Positions 8,641-17,019 of a stretch of 64,000 nucleotides of DNA are shown piece by piece. This DNA comes from Burkholderiales bacterium 8X (GTDB lineage Bacteria; Pseudomonadota; Gammaproteobacteria; Burkholderiales; Burkholderiaceae_C). The notes beneath the pieces were generated by a model that ran no database searches, was not told the origin of the DNA, and saw only the letters and a program-made list of their open reading frames with translations. The stretch's first letter is position 1; each line of letters opens with the position of its first letter. Location of the stretch: NCBI GenBank assembly GCA_902506565.1, contig LR732703.1:2590125-2654124 (forward strand), given 5' to 3'. The translations under genes and the position numbers were made by a program.

Positions 8641-9366
8641 CGGGTTGTTGACGGTGCACCAGGTCTTGCCGCCGTCGTTGCCGTAAAGCCGGGTCAGGCC
8701 CATCGCGGTCAATCGCTGACGCGCCAGGCCCTGCAGGTCGGCCATCCACTTGCCGGCCGAGCCTTCCGCGAAGCAGCTCGCGCTTTCAGCGTGCTGCGCT
8801 TCGAAAGCGGCCTTGACTTCCGGGCCGACCTCGAACGCATCCGGACCGATGCACGGGCCCAGCCATGCCATGAGCGAAGACGGCGCCTGGCCGCTCTCGG
8901 CCAGCAGCTGCGCCACGGTCTGCTCGAGCACGCCGGCGGCCAGGCCGCGCCAACCGGCATGCGCCGCGGCCACCCGGCTGCCGTCTTCGCTGCAGAACAG
9001 AACCGGCAGGCAGTCGGCCACCATCACGGTACAGGCGATCCGCGGCGCGAGCGTCCATGCCGCATCGGCCTCCTCCGTCGATTGCCTGTCGACCGAATCG
9101 GCATCCAGCTGCAGGCAGCGCGTGCCATGCACCTGCTTCATGAAAACCGGCTTCGCGCCGATCGCCTCACCGAGCAGCCGGCGATTGGCCTCGACATCCG
9201 CGGCTTCGTCGCCGACGCCCGCACCCAGGTTGAGCGAGCCGTAAGGCGGCCTGGAGAAGCCGCCCTGCCGGGTGGTGCACGCCGCATGCACGTTGGCGGG
9301 TGCCGGCCATTCGAGCCGCAGCCAATCGAGGCCGGCGTCTTGCGCAGCCCCCGCCGGCGCCTCCAT
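8572..9366 (-). CDS. pgeF: PgeF/YfiH-family peptidoglycan-editing and purine-nucleoside processing protein (laccase-domain)
   Basis: A 264-residue Cu-oxidase_4 (YfiH) family protein. The zinc-ligand motifs are visible: the histidine of KQVHGTRC, the cysteine of MVADCLPVLFC and the histidine of AAHAGWRGLAAG. Homologues are named polyphenol oxidase or laccase-like; studied members remove L-Ser-containing muropeptide precursors or act on purine nucleosides. The ATG at 9366 overlaps the stop of the upstream isomerase gene (TGATG), so the two are translationally coupled. The 3' end overlaps the small membrane protein gene on the other strand by 69 bases. Confidence 0.9.
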   Translation of the reverse strand: MEAPAGAAQDAGLDWLRLEWPAPANVHAACTTRQGGFSRPPYGSLNLGAGVGDEAADVEANRRLLGEAIGAKPVFMKQVHGTRCLQLDADSVDRQSTEEADAAWTLAPRIACTVMVADCLPVLFCSEDGSRVAAAHAGWRGLAAGVLEQTVAQLLAESGQAPSSLMAWLGPCIGPDAFEVGPEVKAAFEAQHAESASCFAEGSAGKWMADLQGLARQRLTAMGLTRLYGNDGGKTWCTVNNPLLFFSHRRDRVSGRFGACIWRD

Positions 9367-10004
9367 CACGCTTCGGCGTCCGGGCAGCGCGAAGGCTGGG
9401 CCTTCTGGAAGGCTTCGAGCTGCATGCAAGCCTCGAACGCCGCCATCGTCCTCGGCAGGCCCGCGAAGTCGCAGTTGAAGCGCTGGCCGTTGAAGATCTG
9501 CGGCACCAGGCAGCAATCGGCCAGGGTCGGCGTGCTGCCCCACGAATAGATCGAAGCCGGATGACGCACCAACTGCCGCTCGAAGGCTTCGAGCCCTTCG
9601 CGAACCCAGTGGCGGTACCAGGCGTTCTTGGCGTCCTCGTCCTGCTTGAGGTCGCGCACCAGGTACTTGAGCACGCGCAGATTGTTGAGCGGATGGATTT
9701 CGCAGGCGATGGTCTGTGCCAGCGCCCGCACGTGCGCCCGGGCCAGCGGATCGCTCGGCAGGAGCGCAGGCTCCGGATGAACCTCGTCCAGGTACTCGAT
9801 GATCGCCATCGACTGGCTCAGCTGGTCGCCATCCGTCTCGAGCAGCGGGACGAGCCGATCCGGAGAGATTTCGGCGAAGGGTCCGGTGTGATGCTCGCCC
9901 TTGGCGATATGGACGGGGATGTAGTCGTAGTCGAGGCCCTTCAGGTTGAGCGCGATGCGAACCCGGAAGGAAGCCGAGGAGCGAAAGTAGTTGTGAAGCT
10001 TCAT
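9366..10004 (-). CDS. maiA: zeta-class glutathione S-transferase: maleylacetoacetate/maleylpyruvate isomerase
   Basis: A 212-residue zeta-class GST. The family signature around the glutathione-activating serine is present near the N-terminus (RSSASFRVRIALN), followed by the thioredoxin-like fold element SQSMAIIEYLDE and an all-helical C-terminal half. Such enzymes isomerise cis-trans ring-cleavage products, maleylacetoacetate in tyrosine or maleylpyruvate in gentisate breakdown. A fumarylacetoacetate-hydrolase-family gene starts divergently 120 bases away and would take the next step. Two ATG codons are adjacent (10007, 10004); I chose the second. Confidence 0.88.
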   Translation of the reverse strand: MKLHNYFRSSASFRVRIALNLKGLDYDYIPVHIAKGEHHTGPFAEISPDRLVPLLETDGDQLSQSMAIIEYLDEVHPEPALLPSDPLARAHVRALAQTIACEIHPLNNLRVLKYLVRDLKQDEDAKNAWYRHWVREGLEAFERQLVRHPASIYSWGSTPTLADCCLVPQIFNGQRFNCDFAGLPRTMAAFEACMQLEAFQKAQPSRCPDAEA

Positions 10005-10123
10005 CATGCGGCCGAGCATAGCCCGCCGGGCTGCACCGCCGCAACGCGAAACACCCCCGCCGCAAGGGGCACGGCGGCCTCTGGCACACTGCCCGTTTCG
10101 CTCAAACAAGAGGACGATTTCCC

Positions 10124-10825
10124 ATGGCATCCGAATACGTTTTCGCGCCGCCCGCAGCCGTGTCGATCCCGGTGCTCGGCCAGCAGGCCCGCTTCCCGGT
10201 CCACCGCATCTACTGTGTCGGCCGCAACTACGAAGAGCACGCGAAGGAGATGGGCTTCACCGGCCGCGAGCCGCCCTTCTTCTTCATGAAACCGGCCGAC
10301 GCGGTGGTGGTGGTCGATGCCGACCAGAGCGGCAGCATCCCCTACCCGAGCCTCACCAAGAACCTGCACCACGAGATCGAACTGGTCGCCGCCATCGGCA
10401 CCGGCGGCAAGAACATCTCGGCCGCCGACGCGCACAAGCACATCTTCGGCTACGCGGTCGGGCTCGACATGACCCGGCGCGACCTGCAGGGCGACATGAA
10501 GAAGCAGGGCCGCCCCTGGGACATCGGCAAGAGCTTCGACCACAGCGCGCCGATCGGGCCGATCGTGCCGGTCGTGCAGGCCGGCCATATCGAGCAGGCC
10601 GAGATCTCGGTGCAGGTCGGCGGCAAGGACCGCCAGCGCAGCAACGTGAGCAAGCTCATCTGGAACATCGGCGAAACCATCGAGCACCTGTCGGCCGCCT
10701 GGGAGCTGCAGCCCGGCGACCTGATCTTCACCGGCACGCCCGAGGGCGTGGCGGCGGTGGTCTCGGGCGACACCATGGTCGGCCAGATCGCCGGCCTGCC
10801 CACCCTCACCGTTCGCGTGAGCTGA
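10124..10825 (+). CDS. FAH-family hydrolase (fumarylpyruvate hydrolase-like)
   Basis: A 233-residue member of the fumarylacetoacetate hydrolase family, the short form typical of fumarylpyruvate hydrolases. Conserved elements include RIYCVGRNYEEHAKEMG, FFFMKPADAV, the metal-ligand region NLHHEIELVAAIG and the C-terminal GDLIFTGTPEGVAAV. It hydrolyses a carbon-carbon bond in a fumaryl keto acid. The divergent isomerase next door suggests a two-step end of gentisate or homogentisate breakdown, but no ring-cleaving dioxygenase is in the window. Ribosome-binding site AAGAGG lies 13 bases upstream. Confidence 0.88.
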   Translation: MASEYVFAPPAAVSIPVLGQQARFPVHRIYCVGRNYEEHAKEMGFTGREPPFFFMKPADAVVVVDADQSGSIPYPSLTKNLHHEIELVAAIGTGGKNISAADAHKHIFGYAVGLDMTRRDLQGDMKKQGRPWDIGKSFDHSAPIGPIVPVVQAGHIEQAEISVQVGGKDRQRSNVSKLIWNIGETIEHLSAAWELQPGDLIFTGTPEGVAAVVSGDTMVGQIAGLPTLTVRVS

Positions 10826-10835
10826 GGCGCCCGGC

Positions 10836-11390
10836 TTGAGCCTGCTTCGCGTTCCGATCAAGCATTGCAAGAACTGCGGCACGGCCGTGGTGTATCGCAT
10901 CCCGGACGATGGCGACACCAAGGAACGCGCCATCTGCCCGGCCTGCCACACGGTGCACTACGAGAACCCGCTCAACGTGGTCGGCACCGTCCCGGTGCTG
11001 GGCGACCGGGTGCTGCTGTGCAAGCGCAACATCGAGCCGCGTTGGGGCAAGTGGACGCTCCCGGCCGGCTTCATGGAACTCGGCGAAAGCACGGCGCAGG
11101 GCGCAGCCCGCGAAACCGACGAGGAAGCCGGCGCCGAGTACGAGATGCAGGGCCTTTTCGCGGTGATCAGCGTGATCCACGTCGGGCAGGTCCACATGTT
11201 CTATCGCGCCCGGCTCCTGAGCGACCGCTTCGCGCCGGGGCATGAAACCATCGAGGCTCGCCTTTTTACAGAGGACGAGATTCCCTGGGACGAGATCGCG
11301 TTCCGCACGGTGCGCGAATGCCTGCAACGCTTTTTCGAGGACCGCCGCCGAGGCAGCTTCGACCGGGTGCACACCTTGGACATCGAATGA
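10836..11390 (+). CDS. NUDIX hydrolase with N-terminal zinc ribbon
   Basis: A 184-residue NUDIX protein. The full box is present as G-x5-E-x7-RE-x2-EE-x-G in GFMELGESTAQGAARETDEE-AG. Before it sits a zinc ribbon with CKNC (residues 11-14) and CPAC, as in NudC-like and related pyrophosphatases. The start must be the TTG at 10836, because the zinc ribbon begins within ten residues and no ATG precedes it. The gene ends in ATGA shared with creA. The substrate, probably a nucleoside diphosphate derivative, cannot be told. Confidence 0.88.
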   Translation: MSLLRVPIKHCKNCGTAVVYRIPDDGDTKERAICPACHTVHYENPLNVVGTVPVLGDRVLLCKRNIEPRWGKWTLPAGFMELGESTAQGAARETDEEAGAEYEMQGLFAVISVIHVGQVHMFYRARLLSDRFAPGHETIEARLFTEDEIPWDEIAFRTVRECLQRFFEDRRRGSFDRVHTLDIE

Positions 11391-11854
11391 AACAAGCTCT
11401 CGTCGCCCTCGCCCTGGGCCTGCTCGCCGCCGCATCGCAAGCCGAGCAGGTCGGCGAGGTCGACACCGCCTTCAAGCTGATCGGTCCGGACCACAAGATC
11501 GTGGTCGAGGCCTACGACGACCCGAAGGTGTCGGGCGTCACCTGCTACGTCTCGCGCGCCAAGACCGGCGGCATCTCCGGCGCCATCGGCCTGGCCGAGG
11601 ACAAGTCCGAAGCCTCGATCGCCTGCCGCCAGGTCGGCGTGGTCAAGGTGAGCCAGCCGCTGCCGCGGCGCGAAGAGGTGTACAGCGAGCGGCTCTCGAT
11701 TCTTTTCAAGCGGCTGCGGGTGGTCCGCATGGTCGACCCGGCCCGCAACACGCTTGTGTACCTCACGTACTCGGACCTGCTGGTCGACGGCTCGCCCAAG
11801 AACAGCATCACCGCCGTGCCGATCGATCGCGCGGCGCCGATCCCGCTCAAGTAG
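11387..11854 (+). CDS. creA: CreA family periplasmic protein
   Basis: A 155-residue protein with a signal peptide (MKQALVALALGLLAAASQA) and the CreA core: KLIGPDHKIVVEAYDDPKV followed by GVTCYVSRAKTGG and later DPARNTLVYLTYSDLLVDG. The two cysteines (in VTCYV and IACRQV) may form a disulfide. The molecular role of CreA is not established. Its ATG overlaps the NUDIX stop (ATGA), so it belongs to that operon, with an ABC exporter following. Confidence 0.88.
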   Translation: MKQALVALALGLLAAASQAEQVGEVDTAFKLIGPDHKIVVEAYDDPKVSGVTCYVSRAKTGGISGAIGLAEDKSEASIACRQVGVVKVSQPLPRREEVYSERLSILFKRLRVVRMVDPARNTLVYLTYSDLLVDGSPKNSITAVPIDRAAPIPLK

Positions 11855-11864
11855 GACCCGAGGC

Positions 11865-13631
11865 TTGGCAGGTCGCGCGGTCGGCGAACTCTATTCGGCG
11901 CTCTGGCGCTTCGCCGAAGGTGCGCGCAAGCAGCTGGTGGTCGCCACCGCGCTCTTGACCGGTTCGCAGCTCATGCGGCTGACCTTGCCGTGGTTCGCCG
12001 GGCAGGTCATCAACGAATTGCAGAAGGGCGATCTGCAGCGCGCCTTCAGCTGGATCGCCGGGCTGGCGGGCGTGTACCTGTCGTCATGGGTGGTTCATGG
12101 CCCGGGACGCATCCTGGAGCGCAACGTGGGCTTGCGGGTGCGCGAGTCGCTGGCCGACGCGCTCTACGCACGGCTTGCGTCGGCGCCGCTCGCCTGGCAC
12201 GACGGCCATCACTCCGGCGAGCTGCAGCATCGGGTGCACCAGGCCAGCCGGGCCCTATCGGATTTCGCGCAGAACCAGTTCATCTATCTCACCAACTTCG
12301 TCAACTTCGTCGGGCCGCTGATCGCGCTGACGCTCTTGTCGCGTGCCAGCGGGGGCATCGCGATCGCGGGCTACGTGGTGATCGCGGTGATCATCGTGCG
12401 CTTCGATCGAGCGCTGATGCGGCTTGCCCGCACCGAGAACGACGCCGACCGCCGCTACGTGGCCGCGCTGCTCGACTTCCTCGCGAACACCTCGACCGTG
12501 ATCGGGCTGCGGCTGGCAGCCGCCTCGCGGCAATTGCTGCGAGGCCGCATGGCGGCGATTTCGGCGCCGCTCAAGCGAACCGTGGTGCTGAACGAGGGCA
12601 AGTGGTTCTCGGTCGACCTGATGGGTCTCGCCCTGACCTGGGGCCTGGTGGTGGTCTATGTCTGGCAATCCCGCGCGCCCGGGCAGGCGGTGATGCTGGG
12701 CGGCGTGTTCATGATCTACCAATACGCGCAGCAGGCTTCGAGCGTGGTGTCCTCGATGGCGGCCAATTTCCAGTTCTTCGCGCGCATGCACACCGACTAC
12801 ACCAGCGCCTCGCCGATCTGGCAGGCACCGACCCGGGTCGAGGCACCGGCGATCGAGGCGGTGGACCCGCAGGCCAGCTGGTCGGTGCTGCGGCTCGAAG
12901 GCGTTCGCTGGGCCTATCGGGCTCGCGATCCGGGGGCAGCTGGCGACGGCGTACCCCATGGGCTGCACGATCTGTCGCTCACCTTGCGCCGGGGCCAGCG
13001 CGTCGCCCTGGTCGGGCCGAGCGGCGGAGGCAAGAGCACCCTGCTGCGCCTCCTGGCCGGACTCTACGTACCGCAGGCCGGCAGCCTGCACCTCGACGAG
13101 GCCGCCCTGCCCTGGAGCCGGCTGCGGCAGATCGCGACGCTGATTCCGCAGGAGACCGAAGTCTTCGAGGCCAGCGTCCGCGAGAACCTCGGCTTCGGCC
13201 AGCCGGTCGAGGACGACGCGATCCGCGAGGCGCTCCATGCCAGCACCTTCGACGAAGTGCTCGCCGCCAACCGCGGCGACCTCGATACGGCGCTGACCGA
13301 ACGCGGCTTCAACCTGTCGGGCGGACAGCGACAGCGGCTCTGCCTCGCGCGTGGCGTGCTCGCGGCAAAAGGCAGCTCGCTGCTGCTGCTCGACGAGCCG
13401 ACCAGCGCGCTCGATGGCGGCACCGAGGCGCGCGTGCTCGAGCGGATCGGCCGCGCCTTTCCGGATGCCTGCGTCATCGCATCGATCCACCGGCTCAGCC
13501 TGCTGGATCGATTCGATACCATCGTCCTCATGGAAGCCGGTCGCATCCTCGACGCGGGCGCACGGGCCGAGGTCATGGCCCGGCAACCGTTCTTGAACAC
13601 CGCTGCCGGCATGCCGCCGCGCGCGCACTGA
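11865..13631 (+). CDS. ABC transporter, fused permease/ATP-binding half-transporter (exporter type)
   Basis: A 588-residue exporter subunit: an N-terminal ABC transmembrane domain with about six helices (residues about 15-320) and a C-terminal ATPase with Walker A VGPSGGGKST, signature LSGGQRQRLCLAR and Walker B LLLLDEPTSALD. Such half-transporters act as homodimers. The ATPase is MsbA/MdlB-like in overall layout, but the substrate is unknown. The likely start is TTG at 11865, ten bases after creA; upstream in-frame starts would lie within creA. Its stop overlaps an ATG of the following lipoprotein gene (TGATG). Confidence 0.88.
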   Translation: MAGRAVGELYSALWRFAEGARKQLVVATALLTGSQLMRLTLPWFAGQVINELQKGDLQRAFSWIAGLAGVYLSSWVVHGPGRILERNVGLRVRESLADALYARLASAPLAWHDGHHSGELQHRVHQASRALSDFAQNQFIYLTNFVNFVGPLIALTLLSRASGGIAIAGYVVIAVIIVRFDRALMRLARTENDADRRYVAALLDFLANTSTVIGLRLAAASRQLLRGRMAAISAPLKRTVVLNEGKWFSVDLMGLALTWGLVVVYVWQSRAPGQAVMLGGVFMIYQYAQQASSVVSSMAANFQFFARMHTDYTSASPIWQAPTRVEAPAIEAVDPQASWSVLRLEGVRWAYRARDPGAAGDGVPHGLHDLSLTLRRGQRVALVGPSGGGKSTLLRLLAGLYVPQAGSLHLDEAALPWSRLRQIATLIPQETEVFEASVRENLGFGQPVEDDAIREALHASTFDEVLAANRGDLDTALTERGFNLSGGQRQRLCLARGVLAAKGSSLLLLDEPTSALDGGTEARVLERIGRAFPDACVIASIHRLSLLDRFDTIVLMEAGRILDAGARAEVMARQPFLNTAAGMPPRAH

Positions 13632-13687
13632 TGCCGTCTACCCGCTGCTCGGGAACCCACCACGGCCAACCACTTCCAATCAGCTCC

Positions 13688-14275
13688 ATGCCTAGCAACA
13701 CCTTCCCTTCTTCCTTCCGATCAGGCGGTCCGGGCGCAAGCTCATCCGCTCGGCACAACGCCCTTGCCACCCTCTCGCTGGCCTTGCTGCTGAGCGCCTG
13801 CGGCACACCGCCGCCGCCGGCTCCGACCCGACCGCCCGCGCCGGTCCGGCCGGCGCCCGCGCCGCCTCCCGCACCGGCGCCGGCTCCCGCACCGCCCGCG
13901 CAGCCGGCCGCCTTCATCCGGCCCGCCCCGGGCGCCACGCTCGCACGATTCGACGGCAAGGCGAACAAGGGGCTGGACATCGCCGGCAACCTGGGCGATC
14001 CGGTCGTCGCGTCGGCCGATGGCCGCGTGGTCTACGTCGGCGGCGAGCTGCGCGGCTACGGCAACATGGTCATCGTCAAGCACAACGAGACCTTCCTCAC
14101 CGCCTATGCCCACCTCAAGACCATCGGCGTCAAGGAAAAGGACGTGATCCGACAGGGCCAGAAGATCGGCGAGATGGGCAGCAGCGAAGCCAACCGGGTC
14201 AAGCTGCACTTCGAGGTCCGCAAGCAAGGCGTCGCCGTCGATCCCGAGCCTTACCTCAGCGGCCAGCTGCGCTGA
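13688..14275 (+). CDS. LytM/M23-domain lipoprotein, NlpD/EnvC-like amidase activator
   Basis: A 195-residue lipoprotein. Lipobox LLSAC places the acylated cysteine at residue 38, followed by a Pro/Ala-rich linker of about 45 residues and one LytM domain. The domain is degenerate at its metal site as in E. coli NlpD: NKGLDIAG has Asn for the first zinc histidine, and VKLHFEV lacks the first His of HxH. It is therefore expected to activate cell-division amidases rather than cut peptidoglycan. An earlier ATG at 13631, overlapping the exporter stop, would add 19 residues. Confidence 0.8.
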   Translation: MPSNTFPSSFRSGGPGASSSARHNALATLSLALLLSACGTPPPPAPTRPPAPVRPAPAPPPAPAPAPAPPAQPAAFIRPAPGATLARFDGKANKGLDIAGNLGDPVVASADGRVVYVGGELRGYGNMVIVKHNETFLTAYAHLKTIGVKEKDVIRQGQKIGEMGSSEANRVKLHFEVRKQGVAVDPEPYLSGQLR

Positions 14276-14319
14276 GCGCCGAGCGCCGAGCGCATTCGAG
14301 AGCACCGCAAGGAGCCGGC

Positions 14320-15498
14320 CTGGTCGAACGTGTCCATACCGTCGTGGTGGGTGCCGGGGTGGTCGGCCTGGCCATCGCGCGCCGACTCGCGCCCGATGCG
14401 GGCGACCTGCTGATCCTCGAGCGTGCCGAGGCCATCGGCAGCGGCACCTCGTCGCGCAACAGCGAGGTGATCCATGCGGGCATGTACTACGCGCCGGGGT
14501 CGCTCAAGGCCGCCAGCTGCGTGGCCGGCCGCCGCATGCTGTACGACTACTGCGCCGACCATGGCGTGGCACGCCGGCGGGTCGGCAAGCTGATCGTCGC
14601 GACCGTGGCTTCGCAGCTCGACGCGCTGAAGCTGATTGCCGCACGCGCCGAGACCAACGGCCTGACCACGCCCGACGACCGCCTGCAATGGCTCGATGCG
14701 CAAGCCGTGCGCGCGATGGAGCCGGAGCTCGACTGCCTGGCCGCGCTCTGGTCGCCGGCCACCGGGATCATCGACACGCACGCCTACATGCTCGCGCTGC
14801 TCGGCGACGCGGAGCGTGAAGGCGCCGTCCTGTCGACGCAGACCGAGCTGATTGCCGCGAGCCGCACGAGCGACGGGATGTGGCGAGTCGTGACCCGTGG
14901 CACCGACGTCGGCAACGGCGACGGCAACGCCGGCGAGTTCGAGCTCGAATGCAAGCAGCTCGTCAATGCCGCGGGGCTGCAGGCGCAGCACGTTGCCGCC
15001 CGCATCGCGGGCCTCGCACCTTCGCAGATCCCGGCCGCGCTCTGGCTCAAGGGCAACTACTTCTCGGTCGCCGGCAAGCGACCGCCTTTCCGGCACCTGA
15101 TCTATCCGGTACCGTCTGGCGGCGGTCTGGGCGTGCACCTGACGCTCGACATGGGCGGCCAGGCGCGCTTCGGCCCCGATACCGAGACGCTCGACCCGGC
15201 CCTGTGCGCCGCCGACGCGCCCGACTACCAGGTCGATCCGCAGCGCGCGGCATCCTTCTACGCCGCCATCCGGCGCTATTGGCCCGGCTTGCCCGATGGC
15301 GCGCTGCAGCCGGCCTATTCGGGCATCCGGCCGAAGCTCGCGCAAGGCGGCGCGGCACTGGATGCGAACGACTTCGAGATCAGCGGTCCGGCGCGGCACG
15401 GACTCGGCGGTCTGGTACAGCTCTTCGGCATCGAGAGTCCCGGCATCACGGCCTCGCTCGCGCTGGCCGATCGTGTGGCGGAAGCGCTGTCGGACTAG
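14320..15498 (+). CDS. FAD-dependent oxidoreductase, L-2-hydroxyglutarate dehydrogenase (LhgO)-like
   Basis: A D-amino-acid-oxidase-fold flavoprotein of about 392 residues. The FAD fingerprint is VVVGAGVVGLAIARRL, then RNSEVIHAGMYYAPGSLKA, a strong family match to L2HGDH, and a C-terminal GIESPGITASLALAD. It would oxidise a 2-hydroxy acid and pass electrons to the respiratory chain. The first strand before GAGVVG needs residues encoded from 14320, where the codon is CTG, 5 bases after AAGGAG. The first usual start (GTG, 14344) would delete that strand. Confidence 0.82.
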   Translation: MVERVHTVVVGAGVVGLAIARRLAPDAGDLLILERAEAIGSGTSSRNSEVIHAGMYYAPGSLKAASCVAGRRMLYDYCADHGVARRRVGKLIVATVASQLDALKLIAARAETNGLTTPDDRLQWLDAQAVRAMEPELDCLAALWSPATGIIDTHAYMLALLGDAEREGAVLSTQTELIAASRTSDGMWRVVTRGTDVGNGDGNAGEFELECKQLVNAAGLQAQHVAARIAGLAPSQIPAALWLKGNYFSVAGKRPPFRHLIYPVPSGGGLGVHLTLDMGGQARFGPDTETLDPALCAADAPDYQVDPQRAASFYAAIRRYWPGLPDGALQPAYSGIRPKLAQGGAALDANDFEISGPARHGLGGLVQLFGIESPGITASLALADRVAEALSD

Positions 15499-15526
15499 CC
15501 GAACGCGCCGCCGCGCCCGGCCGCCC

Positions 15527-15835
15527 TCAGATTTCCTTGCTGTCGAACATCAGCATCTCGACGCCGGCCTGCGCGAAGTTCTTCAAGTCCTTCGCGGTTG
15601 CCGCACCCTCCGGCGTTGCCATGCCTTGCGCCAGGGCTTCCATCGAGTCGAAGCCGAGCGTCGCCACCAGGTGGTAGGGCGATTCGCCCCGGCCTGCCTT
15701 CACCTCGCCGGTGCTGACCTCGTAGCTCCTGAGGCCGGGGATCTTCTTGGCGGTGGGCACGTGTACCGATTGATAGTGCTGGTCGAATGCGGCAGGGTCT
15801 GCGGGCTTCTTGTACAGCACGATGAGCTTGGCCAT
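15527..15835 (-). CDS. EthD-family dimeric alpha-beta barrel protein
   Basis: A 102-residue protein beginning MAKLIVLYKKPADPAAFDQHY, with the HVP (SVHVPTAKKIPGL) and YHLVATLGFDSMEAL patterns of EthD proteins. These small ferredoxin-like-fold dimers occur beside oxidative degradation genes, but their biochemical role is mostly unknown. AGGAAA lies 4 bases before the ATG. It is convergent with the FAD oxidoreductase and separated from the next gene on its strand by 149 bases. Confidence 0.85.
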   Translation of the reverse strand: MAKLIVLYKKPADPAAFDQHYQSVHVPTAKKIPGLRSYEVSTGEVKAGRGESPYHLVATLGFDSMEALAQGMATPEGAATAKDLKNFAQAGVEMLMFDSKEI

Positions 15836-15984
15836 GGGGTTTCCTCGGAGTCGGTTGCGTGGATCGGGTCGCACTTTAGGTGATGCGGCTGCGAGCGTAA
15901 AGGCAAGCAAACCGCTAGCCGTCCGGCGGATCGATCAGCCGGCGCCGCATCGCGACGAGCGCGAGCGCCGCCGACGTGTCGACA

Positions 15985-17016
15985 TCAACTCGGAGGCCCG
16001 CGCAGACTGCGTCTCGAGCGTTCCGCCGCTGCGCGCTCGGCTTCGTACTGCGCGATACAGGCGCGCGCGTAGTCTCTCGGTCCCAGGTAGGCGACCTGCT
16101 GGTCGTAGCGCGCGAGTTCGGCTTCGAACCGCGGATCGAATACCGCCGACCTGAAGCCTTCGTGCAGCGTCTCGACCACCTCTTTCGGCAAGCCGCGCGG
16201 ACCGGCCAGACCGTAGGGCGACATGGCGACGATGTCCCAGCCCAGTTCGCGCAGCGTCGGCACCTCTGGCCATCGCTCCGATCGGCGAGCAGACAGCAGC
16301 GCCAGCAGCCGCAATCGGCCTGCTTCGACCTCGGGCGCGAACCCGGTCGCGCTCACGCCCGCCATCACATGGCCCGACTGCATCGCGAGGATGAGTTCGG
16401 TGCCGCCCTTGTACGGCACGTGGATGTAATGGAGGCCTCGATCTGCAAGAAGCGTTTCGAGCACCCGGTGCGGCGTGGTGCCGATGCCGTTGGTCGCGAT
16501 GCTGAGGCCGCCCGGATGACGACGTGCGAAGTCCAGCAGGTCTTGCACGGAACGAAAGTCGCTTGCGGCCGGCACCAGGATGCCGAAGGCGACGCCCGAG
16601 ACCTGGATGATCGGCGTGACATCGCGCAGTGGATCCCAGCTCACCTTCTGCAGGAACGGCGCGCGAAACACCGGCTGCGGCATCTGCGCGATCGTGTAGC
16701 CATTCGGTTCCGACTGCGCGAGGATCGGCATCGCCAGGGTGCCGCCGGCGCCGCCGCGGTTGACGACCAGCACGGTCTCGCCGAGTGCCTTGCCGGCCAG
16801 CTCGGCCAGCAGCCGAAGCGACAGGTCGGTGGCGCCGCCGGCCGCCCAAGGAACGCACATCAGGATGGGTCGCGACGGGAACCGTGCATTCGGCCGAGCC
16901 GCGCGGCCGATCATCGGCGCGCCGAGGCAGGCGACGACCGAGGTTCCGAGCCGAAGCAGGCAGGTTCGCCGACTGGAGCCGAACGAAGAGCGTGCACCCC
17001 GCGAGGTCGCTGTCAT
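15985..17016 (-). CDS. Bug/TctC-family tripartite tricarboxylate transporter binding protein
   Basis: A 343-residue Bug-type periplasmic protein with an N-terminal signal (about residues 1-39, containing RLGTSVVACLGAPMI). Typical family signatures are VPWAAGGATDLSLRLLAE, VVNRGGAGGTLA and HVPYKGGTELILAMQSGHV. Bug proteins usually serve TctAB transporters or sense ligands; no TctA or TctB gene is here. It starts 3 bases after the stop of the ABC-2 permease, making it the last gene of the PQQ-type ABC operon. That is an odd partner and may mean operon read-through rather than joint function. Confidence 0.88.
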   Translation of the reverse strand: MTATSRGARSSFGSSRRTCLLRLGTSVVACLGAPMIGRAARPNARFPSRPILMCVPWAAGGATDLSLRLLAELAGKALGETVLVVNRGGAGGTLAMPILAQSEPNGYTIAQMPQPVFRAPFLQKVSWDPLRDVTPIIQVSGVAFGILVPAASDFRSVQDLLDFARRHPGGLSIATNGIGTTPHRVLETLLADRGLHYIHVPYKGGTELILAMQSGHVMAGVSATGFAPEVEAGRLRLLALLSARRSERWPEVPTLRELGWDIVAMSPYGLAGPRGLPKEVVETLHEGFRSAVFDPRFEAELARYDQQVAYLGPRDYARACIAQYEAERAAAERSRRSLRGPPS

Positions 17017-17019
17017 CGC

